Source: Rhipicephalus microplus (Eukaryota; Arthropoda; Arachnida; Ixodida; Ixodidae). Taken from it: a DNA stretch of 64,000 nt. Below the pieces are notes generated by a model. The model was given only the letters and a program-made list of their open reading frames with translations, made no database searches and was not told the DNA's origin. How positions within the stretch are numbered: the first letter of the stretch is position 1; the number at the start of each line of letters is the position of its first letter. Both the position numbers and the translations under genes were made by a program. Positions 24,601 through 36,600 of this stretch are shown piece after piece. The stretch spans positions 245,525,039-245,589,038 of the forward strand of contig NC_134700.1 in the NCBI RefSeq assembly GCF_043290135.1, read 5' to 3'.

Positions 24601-27600
24601 CACCTACGCTCTAAGAGCCCTTCGAAGGTCCAGACCAGGACGACGTAGTCTGCCAAATACTCCTTATCTTCCACAAGACTGAACAGACGTTTCCTTTTCG
24701 CCGCACGGCATCTACGAAGAGAAATCTCAACATTACGATTTTTTTTTTTAGAACGAGTCACGAACAACCCGCGAAAAAGTGAGTGCAACATGCGTGAAAA
24801 GCAGCAGGGACTCCCGGCGGCGTGGAGGGGAGAGCAGGGAGCTGTAAAGTCGCGTTGCGAGTATTTTTCTCCACACGCAGCGGCAGCGCTCGACACCGCA
24901 GCGTCGTTAAAGGCTCAACGTGCAACTCACCTCGTGATCTCCTCGAGCAGCTTGCACGGATCCGGCGCGTAGAACTTGACACCGAAGTAAAATGTGAACG
25001 TCTGCGTGCCTGCGACAGGAAGGAAGATATCAGATATCTGCACTTCATCCACCGCGGAAAGTGTGTTCGTTCGTCACAGGCTCGTGCACAAAGAAGCCCT
25101 CAATAAAATTTGTCACAGCAGTCCAGGACATTTTTCGTATTTGCTTCGCCTTTGTCCCGATTGACCTGTTGTATCAGTCTATTTAATGTATCTTCAGAAT
25201 TGAAGCAGGAAAGATAAAAAAGACACTAAAGAGGAATGGCGAATGATTTTAAGGCGATAAGTTATACTCTAAAAACTGTACTTTCATTAATTTCGCCATA
25301 ATAGTCTTTTTGCAAGAAGGGAACATACCAATAAATGTTGAATTTTAACAATTCTTGTCGAAATATGCACACGGTATGTCACAGATTTCAAGATACTTTA
25401 CTCGTATTTCAGCTGCCGTGGCTCAACGAAAATTTCTTAAACTTGTTATGCTAAATCTCCGCCCACCTAAGAGGACAATTCACTTCATATATTTCGATTA
25501 GGAACTGCGCAGGCCCTAGGAGACGTCATCAACATTTATGACGTCACGGCAATTGGTGCAGGTACTTCAAAGTGACGTCACAATCCGCGTTTTACTCGCT
25601 TAGCAAGTGTCTTCTCACGGCAAGCGTGGTGATCACTTTTTGAACACAGTCATGCTAAGCCCGCCGATGGATAGATGCTATGAGCGTCTCCTTTATGACG
25701 GGGCGGTGACATGTGTGCCACCAAACTCTATAAGAAAACATAAAAATAAACGTCTACACCCCCTCCCTCTTTTTTTCCAGTAGGCCCATTCTCTGGGCGG
25801 CGATTACATGCATCTTACTCGATTAAATGCATTTAACTACAGAAAAACAAAAAACGTAAACTTACAGCCCAGTTCTCCATACCTTATGGCAGCTAGAATA
25901 TCTTCATTTTCCCCACTATTTATTTTAGATGCGGAGCATCTAATACTCGAGGCTTGTAGTGCGGCGCCGTCCGCAAGCTTCCTCCTCCTTCTTCCACCAT
26001 ATGTGCATCCCTTCCTCCTCTACACACCGCGCGCGCTTCACTCCTCCACCATCTGTGCACCCTTCCTCCTCTACACACCCAAGGAGGATTAAAAAAATTG
26101 CTGGAGTGGAAATGATTGCGCAGATGTGAAGCCGTTCCTCTGGCAAGATGGCGGCTGTGGCGGCCATCTTACTAGGGGCATGATAAAGTGTCGCCGTTCA
26201 GCGATCGAAAACGAAGCGTTTCCCTCGCACGCCCAACGAGTTTAATGCAACCAACATTTTTGGGGCCTCATAGTGCTCCAAGTGCGTCTTAAAGTCACTA
26301 GTTTTCCGTAGTGAGCCTCTAATTGGAGGCAAAGTTATTTGAAGATTCAGTCATCCATATTTGTTTCTGAGTGTTATTTCGTCAGGAACAACCATCCTTT
26401 AATATAGTACTACCGTAGTATTTACATAACGTATCAAAGCCACTTGATCTTTAAGCGGGCACTATCAGAAAAGAGCATGTTTCCGCCATCTTGGCAGTGG
26501 CAATAGGTGGCTTCACTTCTGCTGGCAAGGCATCGCAGGAGCTTCCACTCCAGCAACTTTTCTTTAATTATCCTTGTACACACCACGTGCGCTTCTCCTC
26601 TTCACGAACATTCGCTAGCTGTATAATGTAGCGCGCATGCGCCGTCACGCTTCGAGAACATCGGCAGCTGACGCGCGCGCATGCGCCGTCGCGCTTCGAG
26701 AACATCGGCAGCTGACGCGCGCGCATGCGCCGTTGCGCTTCTCCCCCTTCTCGAACATTCGACAGCTGACAGTGCATGCGCCGTCGCGCTGTATATATAC
26801 TCAAGGTCGGCGCTCGCTCGCTCAGTTGCCGCTCGTCGGTTGGTTTGTACGGCGCGTCGACGTCCAAGGTCGCGGTGAAATGAATTCCAACGAATCCGCA
26901 AACACAATGATCGACGTCCCTTCAACCAGCGCCGCCCTTTCGCATACGTGTGTACGTGTTCACTCATTTAACACCTCCTCCTACAATTACGTTAACCAAT
27001 TTAGCCATCGACCCAAGTAAGTCGCAATTTAACACCCCATTTCACAACCACGTTAACCAATTTAGCCATCGACCCAAGTAAGTCGCACTTTAACACCCCG
27101 TTAACCAATTATATGCTCCGCATCCTCCTCAGTGTTCCCCCGAGGGAAGCTGCGGGCAATTTTTTTGTCCTTTTTCCCTAGTTTTGTGCCACGAATACTC
27201 TCACCATCTCTTAGTTATTTCTATTGCGGGCGTGCTCATCTTTTCATTGTTGTCTCTAAAACCAAAAGCTTCAAGTCTGCTATAGTGCCCAAACGCAGGC
27301 TACACCTATAGGTGTATATCTCCACATTCAATCAGAACATGCCCCGTCGTTTCCATATTTCCCTACAGCAAGCGCATTGTTGTTCTTTACTGAGTCTCGC
27401 TTTATAACTGCGCGTTTTAGTATTTCTAAAGTTTGTGACTACGCCTAACTGCGCCTTCCGCGTCAGCGCCCCCATCGGGGAGGTGTGCTCCCCATTCTAG
27501 CCGCCCTTACGTTGGTTCGAGCCCATGCGCAAATGTCTTTTATTACTTGATTTTTTTTGTGGGGCGGCTATTGTCAATCATGACTGTGACGGCCATTCTC

Positions 27601-30600
27601 TTAGCTCATTTCATATACGATTCCACGTCTACACCTTAACGTCGAATGGCCGACGTCACAGTGGACGTCACAGTGGAGACGGGTGGCCAAATGCAAAACA
27701 AAAAATATATATGTAGTGAGAGGAAAATTGATAACACAAGTTATGACCGCGATTTATCACTTAGTTGAGTACGTCGGTTGTACTTACCATTGATCCACTG
27801 GCCACGACTGATGACAAAATTGAGATATATCAATATAAAAAACATGAACCTCAATCAACACATTCTTACCAAGGGGGAATAATTGCAGTATACTAGCGAC
27901 AAAGTGCGGTCTCTTAAGCAGCGACTGCTTTCAACACGCGTTATAGTGACGAATTCTGCCCAAGGGTAAATGCTCTGTTGCTGTCTCGAGAACAGGAAAC
28001 GATGATCCACAATCTAGTTCCACTGTTGAAACTGACCGCAGCAACATGATTTCAAATCGTCACTGAAAGCATCCCGCACACTGCATGCTCCTTGAACGCG
28101 TACGCTTCCGCGACACAGAACAAAGCTTGGTGCGCGAGTGCACCAGAGGACGATCAAGGGCGCTTATACGTTGTTTACTTGCGGAAACTATGCCGCTCGA
28201 AGACTGCTTCTGAGCTTCCGCCTGAAAAACGACGTGTTGCGTCTACATATCAACTGTAAATAAGGAAGACGTGGCACGACGCAGATGCGCATGACTGACC
28301 GTACATGCTGTTCAGAGCTCTGGCACGGTATACAGTATTGCAGTACGAATCGACAACAAAGACGGGAGCCGATAAAGATCACAGCGTGCATGAGTCGTCG
28401 GCGCGGCGAGAAATGACGTTTTCGTGAATGTGTGACAACCGTCTGGTACTGCGCTTGTTTTTTTTTTTACCATAGTTGTTGAATTCGGCGCGAAGCATAT
28501 TAGGGTGTATGTCTGTCGGCTTGTCATGTCGTCACTATATGCCATGTTATCTACTGTCACAAACTAGCGCTCAGAAAAGCGCGCGCCGCCGAATTCTGGA
28601 GATGGTGACGATACCAGGCGCCAGAGAAACGCGTCAAGGTCAACGCTAAACAAGAAAACAAGCGTCCAAACAAACAAGCATCCAACAAACAAGCTCCGGG
28701 CGCGCCATCTCCCCCCCCCCCCCCGGAAGCGTAGTTTCGCCGACCAACCTCCTCACATCGTCCGCCGAGCAAGCCCTCGAAAGATCTCGAAGGAAAGGGG
28801 CGTGGTGACGCAGAGTTGCGTCACGTGTCGCAGACGGCTCTCGAAACGTCTTGCTCTTTCCCCAGCCTTGGCTGTGCGTGTCTGTTCCAGGATTTTCTGG
28901 AATCTATCGCGAAAGGTATTTAAGCGAGCTGCGGAGAAGGGAAATCAGGAGAAGAAGGAAAGTTTGCGCCCGTGTGCGTAGGGTCTTTCCACCGTGTCGG
29001 CGAAAGCTTTTGTCCTCAGTGACAAAGCAGGAGACGAAGACAGTTAACGCCAGTGTGCGTAGGTAGGAGACGAAGCTTACGCCAGTGTGCGTAGATAGGA
29101 GATGAAGGAAGTTTTGCGCAAGTATGCGTAGGGTTTTCCCACCTAGTTTGGGTGAAGGCTTTTGTCAGTGACAAAACGGGTAATAAAGAGGGTTCCCGCC
29201 TGAAGGGTGAAGGCTGGTGCTACCAGCAGAAGAACCGCCAGTGAGCGAAGACGCGTCCTGCAATCGCAACGCGTGGGAAGCCGACCTGTTTCCGGTGAAG
29301 TTTGGTGCTTGGAGTGCGGACATTTGAAGACGAGGTTTCCTGGAAGAGAAACTTCGGGGGCAGCGGATCGACAACAGCGCTGGACTTTGTGTGAGTCGTT
29401 CCTAGGAAAGAAACCTGCACACTTTGTTCCAAAGACTTTGGACTGAATACGTTTTCGAACTCTTTAGTCTTTAAGTGTCTTGGTTGTTTGATGCATGTGG
29501 TTGCATTGTAGCGCGTATTGTTGTTTGTGTCCGTTGTTTCGAGTGTAGCTGAGGATATTGGGTAGTAAATTGTTCGATTGGTGAAATATTGTACTGAATT
29601 ATTGCCGAGTGTGCATGTTTGTGTATCGTTTGATCTGCCATACTTGAGAATATAATTTTGTTTTGCTTATCAACTCTCGGCTCTGACTCGTTCTTTGGAC
29701 CACAGCCGGCGTCCACTGGCGCGCCGAATAGGACCACTTCTAAATTGCCCGCGCTTTCGTGGTGCAGTTCGGGGGGCCGATACTTCGGCTCTTGGAATCA
29801 GCCCGGCGAACGCATCCCTAATTAACGGGACCTGTGATATCTACGGCCCACCATAAACGGCAAGAGGAAGAGCTGCGTCGTATAGGGAGGAAGACTACCA
29901 ATGGCGGCTTGGCGACCTCGTCGTCTCATGTCCTCACGATGTGCTATGTAGTCACGGTGAATCATAGGGTCGCACAGCATCAGGAAAACGGTTGTGCGCC
30001 ACAGAAATTAGTCAAATCTCACTACTCGCCACACGTACACTAAATGGGAAGCCGTACACAAATTAACCCAACAAAAAGCTGACGACGTCGTGGTCGTCAG
30101 CGGGATTTTCTCTTAAGGTGGGGGAACGCGAACCACCGTTGCATCGCGGCTGGGGAAGGGTGAGAGCACTGCTGTGACTTGGGCGAGGGCAAGTGCTGGT
30201 GAGACTTGAGCAAGTGCCCTTTTTGCATCCCCCTGCCGCCGTCCATGCACGATGTTAGTGCAGCTGAGACACCCTTCCCTACATTCCGCAGGGAACTTAA
30301 ACCGGGCATGTAGAAAAGAACAAGAGGAGCCTTATAGCTGCATGTCGACGCAGTTTTCTGACGACGTCAGTGGTGCCGTAACACCATTCCCTACACGTCC
30401 GGTTTCATGGCTTGGCAACACTAGTGCACTAAAGAAATTCCTCTCAAAACATTGCCTGCTTCGCTCTTCCCCAAGTTTCACGTTCGTGGAGATGAAACAC
30501 CCTTCTTATACATGCTTCATTCGTCCTTAGATTCCTTTTTAGGGACGAAGCTCCTTAGGCCGTGGGTCGTTCCCTCCTCCGTAAGTAGTCACTTCTAGTT

Positions 30601-33600
30601 TATGACTTGCTCAATAGATAGCATTGTGTATATATCTCCTTGAGAATAATACAACTAGATCGCGTTAGCGGTTTTCACAGCATATCCACGGAGTGTACGA
30701 TGATGAGTGGGGCGAAGCGTCCTTCCGCCCATCCGTGTGTCCAACCGTCCGTGCGTCCGCCCGTCCGTTCGCCCTTCCATCCATCCGGCCGCGCTTCCGT
30801 CCGTGCTTCCGTTCGTCCGTCCGTGCATATGTCTGTCCGTCCATGCCTCCGTCTGTTCGTTCATTCTTGCTTCCGTCCATCCGTCCGTGTCCGTCCATCC
30901 GGACGCACGGGCGGATGGACACGCGGACAGAGGCACGGATGGACTGAAGGACGAACGCATGGACAGAAGTAGGAACGAACGGGCGGACTGATGGGCACAC
31001 GGACAGACGGATGGACGCTTCGCCCCACTCATCATCATTTACTCCGTGGATATGCCGTGATTGTTTTTCGTCTTTTTAACTGTGAACCAAGGCAAGTGAA
31101 AGATTCCCAACTGCCTGAACCCTTTTAACAATTCTTCGAAATTACGAGACCACATCGCAGTGAAAGCAATGGGTGGAGACGCTTGCTCAGTGGTGAAATT
31201 TCCTTCCAGCATTTTGGAGCAGCCACTGGAGCAGGCAATATCTGCTTTTGGAGCAGCTACCTCAGTGTTTGGAGCACGTACGAGCTATTCATGATGCACG
31301 GAGGAGGAAAATTTAGGTACACATGTAGTTTAGCGTTCCCTCAGTTTCATGCGCATAGCCAGATATGTTTTTTCGGGGGGAGGGGGGAGCACCTCTCTTA
31401 TTTATGAAGGGGCATCTCTCTTGAAATGGTCATTTTTCACTTTCTATACCAGGCGAAAAAAAAATCGGGGGGGGGGGGGCATGGGCCTGGTATGCTACCA
31501 CCTGGCTACGCCTCTGCTCAGTTTAATCATCCACACAGGAGCACCAAGCCTACAATGTAAGCACAAACAAATAAACAAGAGCAGTATTACATACAGAAGC
31601 GGTGACATAAAACAACGAAGAATAATGCGCCAATAAGCTAGCTGCAGAATGAGGTTCATAGAATGACATAGAGAGAGGGGGCGCTAAGCCAGTCCCATAC
31701 ATTGACATAGAAGGAGCGGGCGAGAGGGGGCGCTAGGCCAGCCCCATGCGTTGCCATAGGTAGAGAGTGCGAGAGGAGGGCGCAAAGCCAGCCCCCATAC
31801 ATTGACATGAAAAGGAGGGGGCGCTGCGACGAACCTTCGACCCCCCCCCCACCTGCTCACGCCTATGCAACCACACACACGCGCGCACACACACACTCAC
31901 ACTCAAAGCTTGTTACAGTAAAACCTCGTTACTACGTACATACGCGCCGAAAACGCGGCTAATTGAAAACTAAACTTACTATGCACTATAACCATCAAGT
32001 ACCAATTCGCATCTCTTCACGGGCGCCATCGCCACTAAAGAAAGAATAAGTGCATTCCCACAGAAAATATTGCCTAAAGTTCCCATCACAAGGTCGTTCC
32101 TTTCTGTTTGCCAAATTTCAGAAATGGCTGGCATTCTCGCACGGCCGTCCGATGGCACATGGTGGCGACACCAAAGAGCTTTTCGAGATTACTGCGGAGT
32201 TCGGGATGCACAGCCGACGCAGCGACTGGAATAGCGACGAAACGGACATAAGCGGCTGGCCGCGATAAAAGTGCACAGCGATCTGCTAAAACTGTTGTTG
32301 CAATATATACGATCGCAGGGAGCCGACCGTCTACTGGCTAGTTGCGTGCAACGCTTCTCCTATACCTCGCATACGCACCATGCCGAGCCACTTGCACCCA
32401 CTCCGCTTCAGACGGTGCACATCTACGGCGAGAAGGCGATTGCGTTAACGCGAGCTTTCTGCGAGCGATGCTATAGCGGTCCTGACCAACGTTACTATGG
32501 TAACGTTGGTCCTGGCAGCCGACGGAGGCGCGTTTGGGTTGTCGCCTTATGAAATATGGCTATATATAACAATACGGCTATATATAACAATATGGCTATG
32601 TGCAATATGGCTATATATAACAGCGCTACGCTTGTCGTCACGGTGCCCGCGATCCCCAACCACCAAATACGCAACAGCGAGCTGCCTTCGTTTCTGCAAA
32701 GCGATTTGATTGATATGTGGGGTTTAACGTCCCAAAACCACCATATGATTATGAGAGACGCCGTAGTGGAGGGCTCCGGAAATTTCGACCACCTGGGGTT
32801 CTTTAACGTGCACCCAAATCTGAGCACACGGGCCTACAACATTTCCGCCTCCATCGGAAATGCAGCCGCCGCAGCCAGGATTCAATCCCGCGACCTGCGG
32901 GTCAGCAGCCGAGTACCTTGGCCACTAGACCACCGCGGCGGGGCTTCTGCAAAGCGATGCACGCTGAACACGATCTCGTACAACGATCGAGGCAGCAGCG
33001 ATCGGTGCGCCTGCGTGCTCAGGCAGTAGCCGGCTATTAAATACGTGCAGTAGGTCTCAAACGGTGCTACGCTACACACGTAGGCTTTCTGACGGCGATA
33101 ATATACTGGCGCGATTTTCGGTGGTCATCACGTCGCCCTCGTTCTTTGCCCAATGGTTACCAGGAAAGGCACCTCCCCAATCACGCGAATGTCCCAATAA
33201 TTGATCGGCCGATTCCGCGCTTCCACAACAGCGCAACTGTACGCAAATGCAGCAGCGCAAATGAACGAGATGGCGACCATCACGTAACATCCGCTCACGA
33301 TGTGTACTGAGTACCAACGTTACTAGATTCTTCTGAGAATCTAGTAACGTTGCTGTGTACTTGGCTGTCTATAACAACGGAGAGTCGCGCGCGGAACAGC
33401 ACGAGCGACATCTGCAGTCGATAATACGCCACATCTGAGCATGCGCGGCGCCAATGATGTGCCTGTTCTGCAGTTTCCACCCGTCTTTATCTCCGCGGCC
33501 GCGATGGCTACTTTGGCCTTCGAAGCGCTGTCAATATTAAAAAAATCGAAATAAAACAACAACAAAAAAGAAATATTCTCACTTCGTGATATCGCATCAC

Positions 33601-36600
33601 AGTGACAACGGTTTTACCTCGTCTTTCTTTCTTTTTTTTTTTCGCGAAATCACTCAGAGCGCTTCCGACGGCCACAGCGGTTGTTGCACCCGAGCGATTA
33701 ACAGGGGCCACAATTGCGAGGCAGGCACATCACTGGCGCCGCGCATGCTCAGATGTGGCGTATATGCGACTGCAGATGTCGCCCGTGCTGTTTCGCACAC
33801 GACGCTCCGTCGTTATAGACAGCCGCGTTGAGCACTGTACATTAATTAATTTCGGTTCTGAAACCACCTTGCGGCGAGGCAATGGCACAAATTAGACAAA
33901 AAGACCATTTTGGAGCAGTATATATGGCGCAGCAATTTCCAGTTAGCGCAGGTTGGCGCAAATGGCGCAGGTTTGCCACCACTGCTAGCTGGTTACGCAT
34001 CACAGACATTTCCGCCGACAGAAAAGGTGGCTGTGATAGCGAAGAATGAAGTGAAATGAGAATCAAGATTCTCGGGGTTGGTCTATGTGACCGTACAACT
34101 GATGATCCGTGAGCTCCTGATGATCTTGAACGCACAGCGGTGGCATATAGCACTGATGCATTCTGTAGCGACCGATTTTGGCAGCACGAGCAGACGTCTA
34201 TACGATACTGCTAAATATTTTACAGCCCACGGTTGAATCAACCACTCGGGCAGCCACGATGGTCCTTTCAACGGAAAAACGAAAGACATTGAAGTCATCG
34301 CCGCTGCCACAGCGACAATTACGGCTTACGCAATTCTAGTACAAATCACCAAAGCGGCACGCCCACCGAGAACAAGTCTAAGATTTTACACTACATTTTA
34401 CAGGTTTATGGTTATCTTTTTAAGTTTATATTTCGCTGTCAACCGCCGCTGCTAGACTGCGAAGCGTTGGTGCGTTGTTGAAGTGGGCAAGTGCAGTGAT
34501 ATATGGTCAATTAAAAACATTAGCGCAGCGCAGCTTGGAACAACTAAAGCCTCGCTTCATAACAAAATAAAAACCTTTTTGGAGAAGTTACCAAGAAAGC
34601 ATTCGCAAACGCAAATATTTTTCTCTATAAGCCGAAGCAGTTGTATACCACAAAATCGATTTATGCGAAAATACATGCACGTTTACCAAAAATAATATAC
34701 CATAAGATGAACTTAAGTTACTGCTCTTCTGTTTTTCTGCGGATATTAAGCCCTCAGTTTGTTTCGTTTCATGACCTCAGACCACCTAACATTTTCCCGG
34801 GATCCACTTCACATTATTTGTAAATGAATGAGACTCTCCACGATGCCATATATAGTTACGGTACTGGAAGTACAAGTAGTAAGCTTTCCGTGCATTCTGC
34901 TTATTATACAGAAGAACCATTCTGATGACGTTCGTGCTTTGAGGGCATCCTACAGACTTTCGCTGTGAGGTGAAGTGTCTGCTGTTTTGCTTTATAGAAG
35001 GAATCGCTATAGGATCCTGACTCATAGGCGGCTGATTTTGTGTCCCAAAGCAAAATTGTGCATCATGCAGAAGCAATCAACACGGAACATATAGCTTGGC
35101 TTTCACGTTGCTTGCCATATGCTTTGTGACACGCACCTTTGACTTGTCTGTGGATCTTCTTGTTGGGGTCGAGCCAGTGCTGAAAAAGAGAGAGGAGGAT
35201 ACTCAGCATGAGAATGTGAACGCCTATCGAAGAACGCACTTGTAGCTCGTAAGCATCAGCCTCAAAACTATCGATATTTCCTGCGCTGAGCGAGGATTGA
35301 AACAACGTCTTCAGAGCCAGCGCTTCGATTTAAGAGCAATGCACTGAATGTGATTGACAGTTCATATCAATCAAGGTTCGACGCGTATAGACACTCGTAA
35401 TTTCAATTCGAGAGCGTCAAAAAAAAATCAGCGCATCTCCACGAAGTGCATGACGACGAGTGGGCGAAGCACTGGTCCCAAGCTCTATAATATCTACGTT
35501 TGAATTCGTTAATGTGGTTGATTGGGCGAGTTGGTGATACATGATTGTTTTGAAATGAAAGCGCGCTACTCAGACGCGGACAGAAAGACATATAGTTTCA
35601 TAGTTTTCCGAATGAATTTTCAGTTGGTATAGTAAGCGCTTGTCCCTGTCATTCTGTCCGCGTCTAAGTGGTGCGCTCTCACTTCAAAACAATCTACGTT
35701 GAAGTCGCCGACTAGTATAAAGGACGGACAGGTGGACGGACGGACGCAGGGACCAACGTACGAACAGATGGATGGACAGACGCGCGTGCGGACAGATTCA
35801 TGGACGGATAAACAGACGGACGGCGCAGGTGATCATCTATTACGCTGTAGTGTAGTTGATTAATATAAACACAAAGTCGGTCATTTACACATATGTTTTT
35901 GTTTTTTGTTGATCAGGTGTTTAGTTTCGGTTTGGGTTTTGTGGGGCGTGATGAAGGCCAACTAGGTCGGCCCTAAAAAGCTTCGCCCCTAAAAGCTGGC
36001 ATCGGCAGCGTTGATCCACCGAACGCATAGAATAAATATCACGGTACCAGCAGGAATCATACCCCAGCATTGTGCGTGGCAGTTAAGTATTCTACCACAG
36101 AGCCAGGACAGGTCTCGGTCAAGTAGACCGCAATGTTCGCGAAATATCATTTGTGATTCCAGTGATGGATATCCACTCTTACGCAGAGTACATACGTACT
36201 CCTATCATACAGCCGTCACGTCGGGTTAACGACAATCGTAGTTAAGCTCCATCCACTGAAGCTGATTTTACTAGCAGCGTCCAGGGCCGCCATCCTCGCT
36301 AGCACAAGCGTTACATACCAGCTTACCACATCTGGTGTAGCTAATACCCATGTTGCTGTTGACATCATTACTCTACAGTAAACATGCAATGTTTAACATA
36401 CATACGTACATACAACATTTGCACATACATTTAGCGCCATTTCTTAATGTTCCGCTCAATAAAAAAAAATTAACAACACAGTCACCTTCCCTCCGCATGC
36501 ATCACATGACATCGATTCTCAAGGTGCGTGGGATCTGCCGAAATCTTATTTTCTTAAAACCTTTATAAGTTACTACCTATGGTTAGTAACGGCTAGAGTC

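Larger units (their letters stand above)
25928..27124 (+). mobile_element. Composite repeat unit with minisatellite, promoter and short ORF
   Basis: Bounded by inverted gatgcggagcat motifs (25928 and the reverse complement ending 27124). Inside are cttcctcctctacacacc minisatellite units, an inserted MITE (26080-26576), a ~44-bp tandem array, a TATA/initiator pair, a 47-codon ORF and a duplicated splice-donor-like block. Whether it is one mobile unit is inference from the terminal motif and plus-strand logic. Confidence 0.5.
25010..35136 (-). other. Intron 3 of EPB41L4A
   Basis: 10.1 kb, mostly repeats listed separately. The gaps 27126-28549, 29845-30670, 31060-31330, 31870-32480 and 33960-35136 show nothing I can name. 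Confidence 0.7.

Noticed and set aside
30640..31038. Overlapping open frames over 100 codons on both strands
   Set aside because: They come from the TCCG/CGGA simple repeats of the foldback element and encode only Arg/Ser/Pro/Val repeats.
31916..31945. cagtaaaacctcgttactac as a second Tigger-like terminus
   Set aside because: It resembles the pogo/Tigger end, but no inverted partner was found within 2 kb, so no element is called.
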